This document shows positions 7,965 through 17,931 of a stretch of DNA of 64,000 nucleotides, in pieces. The notes below the pieces were generated by a model. That model made no database searches and had not been told where the DNA came from. It worked only from the letters and a program-made list of their open reading frames with translations. The stretch is from Streptomyces sp. NBC_00083 (lineage in GTDB: Bacteria; Actinomycetota; Actinomycetes; Streptomycetales; Streptomycetaceae), in contig NZ_JAPELY010000003.1 of NCBI RefSeq assembly GCF_026343295.1, positions 1 through 64,000 of the forward strand. Direction: 5' to 3'. Numbering within the stretch: position 1 is the stretch's first letter; each line of letters starts with the position of its first letter. Both the position numbers and the translations under genes were made by a program.

Positions 7965-10305
7965 GCAGCGCCACGGGCCGCTGCGCGAACAGCTTGTCCA
8001 GCTCCACGGCGCCGCTGAACCGCCGTCCCGGGGTGAGGACATCCGCCCAGACCCCGTCCGGCAGCACCAGCTCGGTGCCCGTCCAGCCGCCCGACTCGGC
8101 GAGCCGCAGCGAGAGCCGCGTCACGGCCGTCACCACCTGCTCCGCACGGCAGAACGCCACACAGTGCGCGGCCCGCGGACCCCGCGCCGTCAGCGGCGCA
8201 TGGCTGGACGCCGGGCCGAACACCTCCGGGAGTTCGCGGCGCAGCCGCAGCGCGGCCAACGTCACCCCGAGCTTGTCACCGGGATCGGCGAGGGCCGCCG
8301 GATCGAAGGGGACCGGACGCCGGTTGTCCGGGTCCACCAGCGCCGTGTACTCGGCCTCCGTGCCCTGGTAGAGCTCCGGCACACCCGGCATCGTGAGGTG
8401 GAGCAGCGCCGCCCCGAGGCTGTTGGCCCGCGCGGCGTCCTCGGTCTCCTGGGCGAACTCCCGTACAGCGGATGCCTGTTGACCGCCGGGGCCCGCCGCG
8501 ACGAAGTCGCTCAGGGCCTTCTCGTAGGCGGCGTCCTGCTCCGTCCAGCCGGTGTGCAGCGCGGCCTCGCGCGCCGCTTTCAGGAGCGCTCCGCCGATCC
8601 GCTCCGTCTCCGCGGCGCCGCCGAGCCCCACCGAGGTCTGCCACGCGACCCACGCGAGGTGGGGGTCGGGCGCCGGCACCCCCGCGACCCGGTCGAGGAG
8701 CGCCGCCCACCGGTCGGGGCACTCCGACAGGACGGCGATCCTGGCCCGCACCTCCGCGCTGCGCTTGGTGTCGTGGGTGGAGAGGACGGTGCCGGTGGCC
8801 GGCCAGTCGCGGGCCAGGCGGGAGCAGAACGCGTGGAACTCGGCGGGTTCCACCGAGGGCCGGGCCGGGTCGCCGCCGACCTCGTTCACCGAAAGGAGCG
8901 GCGTGTACCGGTAGAACGCCGCGTCCTCGACGGACTTGGCGTGCAGCGCCGACGAGGTCTGTGCGAAACGCGCCCGGAAGCGCTCACGGTCGGGGTCCGG
9001 GGTGGCCTCGGAGTCCGGGCCGTCGCCGTCGCCGAGCAGGCCGAGGGCCAGGTCGCGCACCACGTCCACGGCGGCCGACTCCTCAGCCACCGTGAAGGCC
9101 GCCTTGGCCGCCGCGGCCGCCGACGCGGGCAGCACCGACGCCGCGCCGACGCGGTAGGGCCGGTAGACCGGGACGCGTACCAGGAGCTCGCGCAGGGCCA
9201 GCCGCAGCGCCCAGGGGGCGTGGTCGCGCAGCTCGGGGCCGCCGGCCGCGCAGATCCGCCGGGCGAGCCGCACGAGGTGCTCGGTCTCGGCCGCGAGGTC
9301 GTGCGTGAGCACCCGGTACGCGGCCTTGCGCACCGTCGGCTCCCACTGCCCGCCCAGATCGTCGTCGACTCCGGTGAACTGCCGGTACAGGGAATGGAGT
9401 TGGCTGGTTCCGGACGGGTCGGTGAAGAGACCGTCGATGTGCCGCAGGGCGTCATAGCCGGTCGTCCCGGCGACCTGCCAGTCGGCCGGGAGGTGCTCGT
9501 CGCCGGTGAGGATCTTCTCGACGACCGTCCAGCGTCCGCCGGTCGCCGTGTTCAGGCGGCGCAGATAGGCCTCGGGGTCGGCGAGCCCGTCCGGGTGGTC
9601 GATGCGCAGCCCGTCCACCACACCGTCGTGGAGCAGCTCCAGGACCTTGGCGTGGGTCGCGGCGAAGACGTCCTCGTCCTCCACCCGCAGGCCGATCAGG
9701 TCGGAGATGGTGAAGAACCGCCGGTAGTTGAGTTCGGTCCTGGCCAGCCGCCACCAGCCGAGCCGGTACCACTGGGCGTCGAGCAGTTCGGCCATCGGCA
9801 GGTGGGCCGTGCCCTCCCGCAGCGGGAAGCGCGTCTCGCCGTAGCGCAGGACGTCGCCCTCCACCGTCATGCGGTCCGCTTCCGTGCCGAGCGGCCCGGC
9901 GAGCACGGGCAGCAGGACCCGGCCGTCACCGGCGGCCCAGTCGATGTCGAACCATGAGGCGTACGGCGAGGAGGGGCCCGCGCGCAGCACCTCCCACAGG
10001 GGGCGGTTGTGGCGGGCGGACGCCGACATGTGGTTCGGCACGATGTCGAGGACCAGGCCGAGGCCCGACTCCCGTGCCTTCGCGGCCAGTCGGCGCAGAC
10101 CGGCCTCGCCGCCGAGTTCGCGGCGGACCGTCGTGTGGTCGGTGACGTCGTACCCGTGGGTCGAGCCGGGCACGGCTTCCAGAACGGGGGAGAGGTGGAG
10201 GTGGGAGACTCCGAGACCCGCGAGGTAGGGCAGCGCCTCCTCGGCGGCGGCGAACGGGAACGCAGGCTGCAGCTGGAGCCGGTAAGTCGCGATGGGCGGG
10301 GTCAT
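7924..10305 (-). CDS. treY: Malto-oligosyltrehalose synthase
   Basis: A 793-aa GH13 enzyme that turns the reducing-end alpha-1,4 linkage of maltooligosaccharides into an alpha,alpha-1,1 linkage, giving the substrate of TreZ. The N terminus (ATYRLQLQPAFPFAAA, then YLAGLGVSHLHLSPVLEAVPGSTHGYDV) is diagnostic for TreY. Catalytic residues appear as Asp in DGLRIDHPDGLADP, Glu in WTVVEKILTGDEH and Asp in STHDTKRSAEVRAR. The length fits the family. The ATG at 10305 has no clear Shine-Dalgarno box; TACGTA lies six bases upstream, a weak -10 match that would fit a leaderless message. The stop lies inside the 3' end of the convergent P450-like gene. Confidence 0.95.
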   Translation of the reverse strand: MTPPIATYRLQLQPAFPFAAAEEALPYLAGLGVSHLHLSPVLEAVPGSTHGYDVTDHTTVRRELGGEAGLRRLAAKARESGLGLVLDIVPNHMSASARHNRPLWEVLRAGPSSPYASWFDIDWAAGDGRVLLPVLAGPLGTEADRMTVEGDVLRYGETRFPLREGTAHLPMAELLDAQWYRLGWWRLARTELNYRRFFTISDLIGLRVEDEDVFAATHAKVLELLHDGVVDGLRIDHPDGLADPEAYLRRLNTATGGRWTVVEKILTGDEHLPADWQVAGTTGYDALRHIDGLFTDPSGTSQLHSLYRQFTGVDDDLGGQWEPTVRKAAYRVLTHDLAAETEHLVRLARRICAAGGPELRDHAPWALRLALRELLVRVPVYRPYRVGAASVLPASAAAAAKAAFTVAEESAAVDVVRDLALGLLGDGDGPDSEATPDPDRERFRARFAQTSSALHAKSVEDAAFYRYTPLLSVNEVGGDPARPSVEPAEFHAFCSRLARDWPATGTVLSTHDTKRSAEVRARIAVLSECPDRWAALLDRVAGVPAPDPHLAWVAWQTSVGLGGAAETERIGGALLKAAREAALHTGWTEQDAAYEKALSDFVAAGPGGQQASAVREFAQETEDAARANSLGAALLHLTMPGVPELYQGTEAEYTALVDPDNRRPVPFDPAALADPGDKLGVTLAALRLRRELPEVFGPASSHAPLTARGPRAAHCVAFCRAEQVVTAVTRLSLRLAESGGWTGTELVLPDGVWADVLTPGRRFSGAVELDKLFAQRPVALLRRVAPEEGEGPG

Positions 10306-10496
10306 GGAACGTACGTACCCCGTTGAGCGGGTTGTGTGCGTTCGGACGCATGTGGTTGCTCCGGTCGGCGGCGTCCGCCCCGCCCGATGGCCGGTTTCCG
10401 GCCGACGGTGCCCGCGGGCGTGCGGTCCGCCGGGCCGGAGTCCCTGTGCGGGGGAACTCCGGCCCCTTCCACGGCCGTTGCAGGGTGCGCCGGCGG

Positions 10497-12617
<2,121 letters not shown>

Positions 12618-12960
12618 GGGCAAGACTCTTCCACTTCCACTCGGGGTCCTGAGGGGCTGTTCGGCCAGATCCTCTCTGAAAGCCAGATCCTCCCTGAAAA
12701 GACGGGGGTCACCCGGGACGTCCGGGTGCGCCAACGGGTGACCCGGCGGTGCGTGCGGGCAGCCAGGAGCTATGAATCGGCTCACCCCGTCAGATAGTGC
12801 CCACCAGAACAGGCCGTATCCTCCGCCGAGTTGGCAAACTCGACTCGCCATCCGGCTGCAACGCCTCCCGCTCCCGGAGTACCCTTCCTTGATCGTTGAA
12901 GGGTGTGCGGGGCGGGCTCGGCCCGCTCGGGTTTGCCGGGGGGCGGAAGGCGGTGCGCGG
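12618..12960. other. Divergent intergenic region between glgX and the HEPN gene
   Basis: This 343-bp stretch lacks a supported gene. It is comparatively AT-rich around 12770-12900 and should hold the promoters of glgX (minus) and of the HEPN protein gene (plus). Two similar short blocks with the core gccagatcctc(c/t)ctgaaa occur about 21 bp apart near 12667 and 12682-12700, a small direct repeat in the glgX leader. I could not assign a reliable -35/-10 pair on either strand. Confidence 0.5.
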
Positions 12961-14196
12961 GTGAGCTCGGGAGGGCTTGAGCTGCCCCCTGGTGACACGG
13001 GTCATGAGGGGGAGTCCGGCGACATCCCGCCCGGGGCGGTCTCCCTCGCGCGCCCGATGGAGATCGGGGCCGAGCTGGACTGGGGCGCCGACGCCTGGAG
13101 CGAGGTGCGCACGCGCGCCCAGCGGGCCGGGCGCGCCTACATCTGGCTGAACCTGGTGGAGCAGCGGCTGCGCGCCGTGGTGGCCGCCGTGCTCCGGCCG
13201 ATCTACGAACCGGTCCACGGCGACGACTGGGTGGTCGCCGCGGCCGGTCCCGCCGGACAGGAGTGGGTGCAGCGGGCCGTCGCGGTGCGCGAGGTCTCGC
13301 GCCGCAAGGGCTATCTGCTCGACCCCGCCGACGACAACGTGCTCAGCTTCCTGACCCTGCCGCAGCTGCGCGAGCTGATGGTGCAGCACTGGCCCTGCTT
13401 CGAGCCCTACGTCGACGACCGGCGCGACGTCGAGCTCGCCCTCGACGAGCTGGAGGTGGCGCGCAACGTCGTCTCCCGCAACCGTGCGCTCAACGAGGCG
13501 GTGCTCGCCCAGGCGGAGCGGGCCTCGGCGCGGCTCCTGGACGTCCTCGGCGGCGGCAGCGGCGCCCCGGCCGCGCACCGGCTGCCCATCGACGCCGTCG
13601 AGGACCTCGTCGGCGACCGGTACGCGGACGTCGTCTCCGTCCACTCCGACCGGGTGCGCCTCCAGCGCCAGCTGCCCGCCGAGGACCTCTTCGGCGGCGC
13701 CCGCCGTCTCGACGCGATAGGCATCGGGCTCAACCTCCTGGTGCAGAACTACTCGGGCCGCCGCCTGGTGCGGCTCGCCGAGTCCGGCTGCCGCATCCGG
13801 CTGCTCTTCCTCAACCCGGCGAGCAGCGCAGTCAAGCGCCGCGAGCGGGAACTCGGCCTCAAGAAGGGCGAGTTGAGCCGCTCGGTGGAGATGAACATCC
13901 TGCACATGCGGCGGGTGCGCACGGCGCTGCGCGATCCGGGCGCCTTCGAGATCCAGGTCTTCGACGAGACACCGCGCTTCACCGCGTACCTGGTGGACGG
14001 CGACGGCGCTGACGGCCTCGCGGTCGTGCAGTCCTATCTGCGCCGCGCCCGGGGCATGGAGGCGCCGGTGCTGGTGCTGCGCGGGGGCGGCCGGCGGGGT
14101 GTGGTGCGGCCGGGCCAGGACGTGGAGCACGGCCTCTTCGAGACCTACCGCGAGGAGTTCGAGTCCGTCTGGGTGGATTCGCGCCCCGTGTCCTGA
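12961..14196 (+). CDS. SAV2148-type HEPN protein with a PLD-like C-terminal domain
   Basis: A 411-aa cytoplasmic protein of a family known from Streptomyces under the SAV2148 name. The helical N-terminal half (about residues 35-190, AYIWLNLVEQRLRAVVAAVLRP onward) is the part annotated as HEPN in relatives. The C-terminal half (about 230-385) resembles the DUF5919/PLD-like fold: DAIGIGLNLLVQNYSGRR, CRIRLLFLNP, a long helix with MNILHMRRV and FDETPRFTAYLVDG. No canonical HEPN R-x4-6-H motif and no HKD motif were found, so catalysis is uncertain. The GTG at 12961 has GGAAGG 10 nt upstream. A DnaQ-like exonuclease gene follows 111 bp downstream on the same strand. Role unknown; RNA binding or stress sensing is a guess. 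Confidence 0.82.
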   Translation: MSSGGLELPPGDTGHEGESGDIPPGAVSLARPMEIGAELDWGADAWSEVRTRAQRAGRAYIWLNLVEQRLRAVVAAVLRPIYEPVHGDDWVVAAAGPAGQEWVQRAVAVREVSRRKGYLLDPADDNVLSFLTLPQLRELMVQHWPCFEPYVDDRRDVELALDELEVARNVVSRNRALNEAVLAQAERASARLLDVLGGGSGAPAAHRLPIDAVEDLVGDRYADVVSVHSDRVRLQRQLPAEDLFGGARRLDAIGIGLNLLVQNYSGRRLVRLAESGCRIRLLFLNPASSAVKRRERELGLKKGELSRSVEMNILHMRRVRTALRDPGAFEIQVFDETPRFTAYLVDGDGADGLAVVQSYLRRARGMEAPVLVLRGGGRRGVVRPGQDVEHGLFETYREEFESVWVDSRPVS

Positions 14197-14307
14197 ATTG
14201 CGCTGGTGCTCGGCGCGGTGCGATTCCGGCCGCGCGGCCGATTGTCAGTGCCGCGTGCGAGGGTGGTCGTCACCTGGGGGAAAGCACCACGAAGGAGGGG
14301 CAGCAGC

Positions 14308-15030
14308 ATGAGCTGGCACCTGGAGCCGCTGGTCGGCTTCGACCTGGAGACGACGGGGACCGAGCCGCGCGAGGCACGCATCGTGACGGCCGCGATCATC
14401 GAAGTGCGGGGTACCGATGTGGTGGGGCGGCGCGGCTGGCTGGCCGATCCGGGGATGAGGATCCCGGCCCAGGCCTCCGCGGTCCACGGCATCAGCAGCG
14501 AGCGGGCGGCGGCCGAGGGGCGGCCCGCACCCGAGGTGGCCGACGAGATCGCCGACACCCTGGCCGACTACTGGCGCCGCGGCGTGCCGGTGGTGGCCTA
14601 CAACGCGGCGTTCGATCTGACGCTTCTCGCGGCCGAGCTGCGCCGCCACCAACTGCCCTCGCTCAGCGACCGGCTGGGCGGCGCGCCCATAGGACCCGTC
14701 GTCGACCCCTACACGATCGACCGCTCCGTGGACCGCTACCGCAAGGGCAAGCGCACTCTCGAAGCCGTGTGTGTGGAGTACGGAGTGGTGCTGGAGACGG
14801 CCCACGACGCGGGGGCCGACGCGCTGGCCGCGGCCCTGGTGGCGGTGGCGATAGCCGAGCGTCACCCGCAGGTGGCGCGGCTCGCCCTGGCGGAGCTGCA
14901 TGAGCGTCAGATCGAGTGGTACGCCCAGTGGGCGGCGGACTTCCAGCGGTTCCTGCGCACGAAGGGCACCGTCGACGCAGTGATCGACGGCGCCTGGCCG
15001 CTGCGCGAGCTGACGCCCGCCCGCGGCTGA
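14308..15030 (+). CDS. DnaQ-like 3'-5' exonuclease (DEDDh)
   Basis: A 240-aa exonuclease of the DEDDh group. ExoI motif is GFDLETTGTEP (residues about 10-20, Asp and Glu metal ligands), ExoII lies in VPVVAYNAAFDLTLL (Asp), and ExoIII is TAHDAGADALAAA (His and Asp). These residues coordinate the two metals that cleave 3'-terminal nucleotides of DNA or RNA. It lacks polymerase or helicase domains, so it acts as a free exonuclease; the C-terminal helix (HERQIEWYAQWAADFQRFLR) is shared with other Streptomyces members. The ATG at 14308 has GGAGGGG about 8 nt upstream. It follows the HEPN gene and is convergent with the APH-like gene; a possible terminator stem lies between. Confidence 0.92.
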   Translation: MSWHLEPLVGFDLETTGTEPREARIVTAAIIEVRGTDVVGRRGWLADPGMRIPAQASAVHGISSERAAAEGRPAPEVADEIADTLADYWRRGVPVVAYNAAFDLTLLAAELRRHQLPSLSDRLGGAPIGPVVDPYTIDRSVDRYRKGKRTLEAVCVEYGVVLETAHDAGADALAAALVAVAIAERHPQVARLALAELHERQIEWYAQWAADFQRFLRTKGTVDAVIDGAWPLRELTPARG

Positions 15031-15031
15031 A

Positions 15032-15073
15032 CGCCCCGCCGTCGCCTACGGCCGAACCTCCTGACGCGGGGCG
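15032..15073. terminator. Possible bidirectional terminator
   Basis: Arms CGCCCCGC (15032-15039) and GCGGGGCG (15066-15073) are complementary and sit between the convergent exonuclease and APH-like genes. The loop is long (26 nt) and there is no T-run, as is usual in Streptomyces, so confidence is moderate. Confidence 0.4.
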
Positions 15074-15094
15074 GGCGACCGGACCCCCGCGTGG

Positions 15095-16048
15095 TCAGAA
15101 GGGGTACCAGCGCACCTCGGGATCGTCGTCGCGCAGCGACGCGACGCGGCGGTGGAACTCGTCGAGCGCCTTCGGGTTGGTCGGGGCGTGCTGTGCCACC
15201 CAGGCGCAGCTGGCTGTCTCGCGGGCGCCGCGCAGCACCGCGCACCCCTCCCACTCGCGCACGTCCCAGCCGTACGCGGTGACGAACGCGTCGTACTGCT
15301 CGGCGGGCAGCCCGTAGCGGTCGCGCGAGAGGGCCATGACGACCAGGTCGTGCTCGCGCAGGTCGAAGGAGAAGGTCTCCAGGTCGACCAGGACCGGCCC
15401 TTCGGGCCCGATGTGCACATTGCGCGGCAGGGCGTCGCCGTGGATGGGGCCGAGCGGGAGGCGCGGGGTGAGCGCCGCGGCCGCGGCAGCGAAGCCGTCT
15501 CTGCGGGCGCGCAGAAACGCCGCGTCGGCGGGGTCGATCGCCGCGCCGGCCAGGGTCAGCCATCGTTCGACACCGCCGAGCAGTTCGCGGCGGGGCAGCG
15601 GGAAGGCGGGCGCCGGCAGGGCGTGGATCCGGCGCAGCAACGTGGCCAGATCGGCGGCGGTCGCGGGGCGTTCGGCCGCGGGCAGCCGGTGCCACACCGT
15701 CAGGGGATGGCCCTCCACCAGCCTCGGCTCGGGCTCGGCGGCCCGCACCGCCGGCACCCCGGCCCCGGCGAGCCAGGTGGCGATGGCCACTTCGCGCTCG
15801 GCGCGCTCCACCAGCTGCGGGTGGCGCGAGGCGTCCCGGCCGACCTTGACGACGAGACCGCCCGCCGGGGCCGCCGAGGAGTCGGGGCCGGATCCGGTGC
15901 CGGTGCCGGTGCCGGATCCGGTGCCGGGCAGGGCGAAGACCGCGTTCTCGCCGAGCGCCAGGAGCTCGGCCCGCTCGGTTCCGGGCAGGGCTCCGGGGTC
16001 GTGCAGCGCCGCCGCGGTCAGGAGCTCGCGAGCCCTTGCCTCGTCCAT
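15095..16048 (-). CDS. Aminoglycoside phosphotransferase-like (APH) small-molecule kinase
   Basis: A 317-aa APH-fold kinase. GENAVFALP is the nucleotide-binding hairpin, VVKVGRD holds the ATP-binding Lys, LGPIHGDALPRNVHIG is the catalytic loop (HGDxxxxN) and PVLVDLETFSFDLREHDL carries the Mg-binding Asp. The family phosphorylates antibiotics, choline, homoserine or similar; here the substrate is unknown and a resistance role is not implied. An odd Gly-Thr/Gly-Ser repeat (about residues 42-54) is inserted between the hairpin strands, encoded by a 6-bp-unit repeat at about 15886-15927. The ATG at 16048 has GGGAGA 6-7 nt upstream. It is divergent from the sugar ABC operon. Confidence 0.88.
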   Translation of the reverse strand: MDEARARELLTAAALHDPGALPGTERAELLALGENAVFALPGTGSGTGTGTGSGPDSSAAPAGGLVVKVGRDASRHPQLVERAEREVAIATWLAGAGVPAVRAAEPEPRLVEGHPLTVWHRLPAAERPATAADLATLLRRIHALPAPAFPLPRRELLGGVERWLTLAGAAIDPADAAFLRARRDGFAAAAAALTPRLPLGPIHGDALPRNVHIGPEGPVLVDLETFSFDLREHDLVVMALSRDRYGLPAEQYDAFVTAYGWDVREWEGCAVLRGARETASCAWVAQHAPTNPKALDEFHRRVASLRDDDPEVRWYPF

Positions 16049-16105
16049 CGTCGTCTCCCGGTGATCGTTCGGATGCGGTCAAGTCTCGCATTCGCGCAGA
16101 TCGTC

Positions 16106-16135
16106 TTGACGAAAGGGACGGACCGTCAGCACGAT
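16106..16135 (+). promoter_or_regulatory. Vegetative-type promoter of the sugar ABC operon
   Basis: TTGACG (16106-16111), an 18-nt spacer and CACGAT (16130-16135) form a plausible housekeeping sigma promoter. The predicted start would be near 16142, about 36 nt before the GTG of the first permease. The -35 lies in the small palindrome TCGTC-TT-GACGA (16101-16112), which could be a repressor site. The same hexamers with the same spacing occur upstream of asnB. Confidence 0.5.
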
Positions 16136-16177
16136 GACGGGGGCTGGTCGCCCGCACTGGACGGAGGGGTCGAAACG

Positions 16178-17095
16178 GTGTCATCGACGACCGTGCGGAC
16201 GCGGGCGGCCATCCGAGCGCCGGCCGACGGACCCGGCGGCGCCTGGTTCCTCGTGCTCCCGGCCCTCATCCCCATCCTGGTCCTCAGCGTGGGACCCCTC
16301 CTCTACGGCATCGCGCTCGCCTTCACCGACGCGCAGTCGGGCCGCACCGCCGCGACACGATGGACGGGGCTGCTCAACTTCCGCGATCTGGCCCACGACG
16401 GCCTGTTCTGGGAGTCGTTCAGGATCGGACTGCTGTGGGCGGTGGCTGTCACCGGGCCGCAGTTCCTGCTCGCCCTCGGCCTCGCCCTGCTCCTCAACCA
16501 GCGGCTCCGGCTGCGCTGGCTGGCCCGCGCGCTCGCGATCATCCCGTGGGCCATGCCCGAGGTCGTGGTGGGCATCATGTGGCGGATCGTCTACCACCCC
16601 GACGCGGGCGTCCTCAACGAGACCCTGCGCGATCTCGGCCTCGGCGACGGACGGGACTGGCTCACCGGTCTCGCCACCGCGCTGCCCGCCGTCGTCCTCG
16701 TAGGGATCTGGGCCGGCATGCCCCAGACCACCGTCGCCCTCCTCGCCGGCCTCCAGAACACCCCGCAGGAGCTGCACGAGGCCGCCGCCATCGACGGGGC
16801 CGGCGCCTGGCGGCGTTTTCGGACGGTGACCTGGCCCGCCCTGAAACCCGTGGCCCTCGCCAACACGGCGCTCAATTTCATCTGGAACTTCAATTCGTTC
16901 GCCCTGGTCTACGTCCTGACCAACGGCGGCCCCGGCGGACGCACCCGGCTCCCCATGCTCTTCGCCTACGAAGAGGCCTTCCGCTACGGCCAGTTCGGGT
17001 ACGCGGCGGCCATGGGCTGTGTCATGGTCGCCGTCGTCGCCGCCTGCCTCGCCCTCTTCCTGGTCGGACGGCTCAAGGAAGGGAGCGACAGGTGA
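16178..17095 (+). CDS. Sugar ABC transporter permease, MalF type
   Basis: A 305-aa integral membrane protein with about six transmembrane segments, the first at residues 22-45 (WFLVLPALIPILVLSVGPLLY). The cytoplasmic EAA loop that contacts the ATPase reads EAAAIDGAGAWRRFRTVTWP. This matches carbohydrate uptake CUT1 permeases. The GTG at 16178 has GGAGGGG 8 nt upstream. It overlaps the second permease by 4 bp (GTGA), and the binding protein follows, so the three form an operon. No ATPase gene is present; Streptomyces CUT1 systems commonly share the ATPase MsiK, which is the likely partner. The sugar is not known. Confidence 0.93.
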   Translation: MSSTTVRTRAAIRAPADGPGGAWFLVLPALIPILVLSVGPLLYGIALAFTDAQSGRTAATRWTGLLNFRDLAHDGLFWESFRIGLLWAVAVTGPQFLLALGLALLLNQRLRLRWLARALAIIPWAMPEVVVGIMWRIVYHPDAGVLNETLRDLGLGDGRDWLTGLATALPAVVLVGIWAGMPQTTVALLAGLQNTPQELHEAAAIDGAGAWRRFRTVTWPALKPVALANTALNFIWNFNSFALVYVLTNGGPGGRTRLPMLFAYEEAFRYGQFGYAAAMGCVMVAVVAACLALFLVGRLKEGSDR

Positions 17096-17931
17096 GCACG
17101 CGTACGCGCAGGGCGGGGCGCGCGGGACAGTACCTCGCGCTCCTCGCCTATCTGGTCTTCCTCGCCTTTCCCTTCCTGTGGCTGATCTCCACCGCCTTCA
17201 AGCCGGCCCGGGAGCTGGGCTCGCTCCACCCCACCTGGATCCCGCGCCATCCCACGCTCGGCAACTTCCGCCAGGCCTTCGACGAACAGCCCCTCCTCCA
17301 TGCCGGCCTGAACAGCCTGATCGCCGCCGTCTCGGCCGCCCTCATCGCGGTGGTCCTCGCCACACCGATGGCGTACGCCATGGCCCGCCACCGGGGCCGG
17401 CTCGCGGCGGCCGCCACCGGCTGGGTGGTGGTCAGCCAGGCGTTCCCGTTCGTGCTCCTGATCATTCCGCTCTTCCTCGTGCTCAAGAACCTGCACGCGA
17501 TCAACTCGGTGGGCGGCCTGGTCATGGTCTACGTGGTCTGGTCGCTGCCGTTCGCGCTGTGGATGCTGAGCGGCTACGTGCGCGCCGTGCCGGCCGAGCT
17601 GGAGGAGGCGGCCGCCGTCGACGGCGCGGGGCGGCTGCGCACCCTCGTCTCGGTCACCGCGCCGCTGCTCGCCCCCGGCATCGTGGCCACCGCTCTGTTC
17701 GCCTTCATCACGGCGTGGAACGAGTTCTTCTTCGCGCTCGTCCTCCTGAAGACCCCGGAGAAGCAGACCCTGCCGGTCGTCCTCACCCACTTCCTCGGTG
17801 CGGAGGGGACCGCCGACCTCGGCCCGCTCGCCGCCGCGGCCTTCCTCGCCACCCTGCCCTCCCTGGTGATCTTCGCGATCATCCAGAAGAGGATCACCGG
17901 CGGCATGCTCACCGGGGCGGTGAAGAGCTGA
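17092..17931 (+). CDS. Sugar ABC transporter permease, MalG type
   Basis: A 279-aa membrane protein with about six transmembrane helices, the first at residues 13-32. The EAA loop is EEAAAVDGAGRLRTLVSVTAP, and the C terminus IIQKRITGGMLTGAVKS is typical of MalG-like CUT1 permeases. It pairs with the upstream MalF-type protein to form the membrane channel. Its start overlaps the preceding stop by 4 bp, and its stop overlaps the start of the binding protein by 1 bp (TGATG), so translation is likely coupled. Family assignment is firm, transported sugar unknown. Confidence 0.93.
   Translation: MSTRTRRAGRAGQYLALLAYLVFLAFPFLWLISTAFKPARELGSLHPTWIPRHPTLGNFRQAFDEQPLLHAGLNSLIAAVSAALIAVVLATPMAYAMARHRGRLAAAATGWVVVSQAFPFVLLIIPLFLVLKNLHAINSVGGLVMVYVVWSLPFALWMLSGYVRAVPAELEEAAAVDGAGRLRTLVSVTAPLLAPGIVATALFAFITAWNEFFFALVLLKTPEKQTLPVVLTHFLGAEGTADLGPLAAAAFLATLPSLVIFAIIQKRITGGMLTGAVKS

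Noticed and set aside
15095..16048. APH-like gene as an antibiotic resistance gene
   Set aside because: APH-fold kinases in Streptomyces are diverse; nothing in the sequence or neighbours points to an antibiotic substrate.
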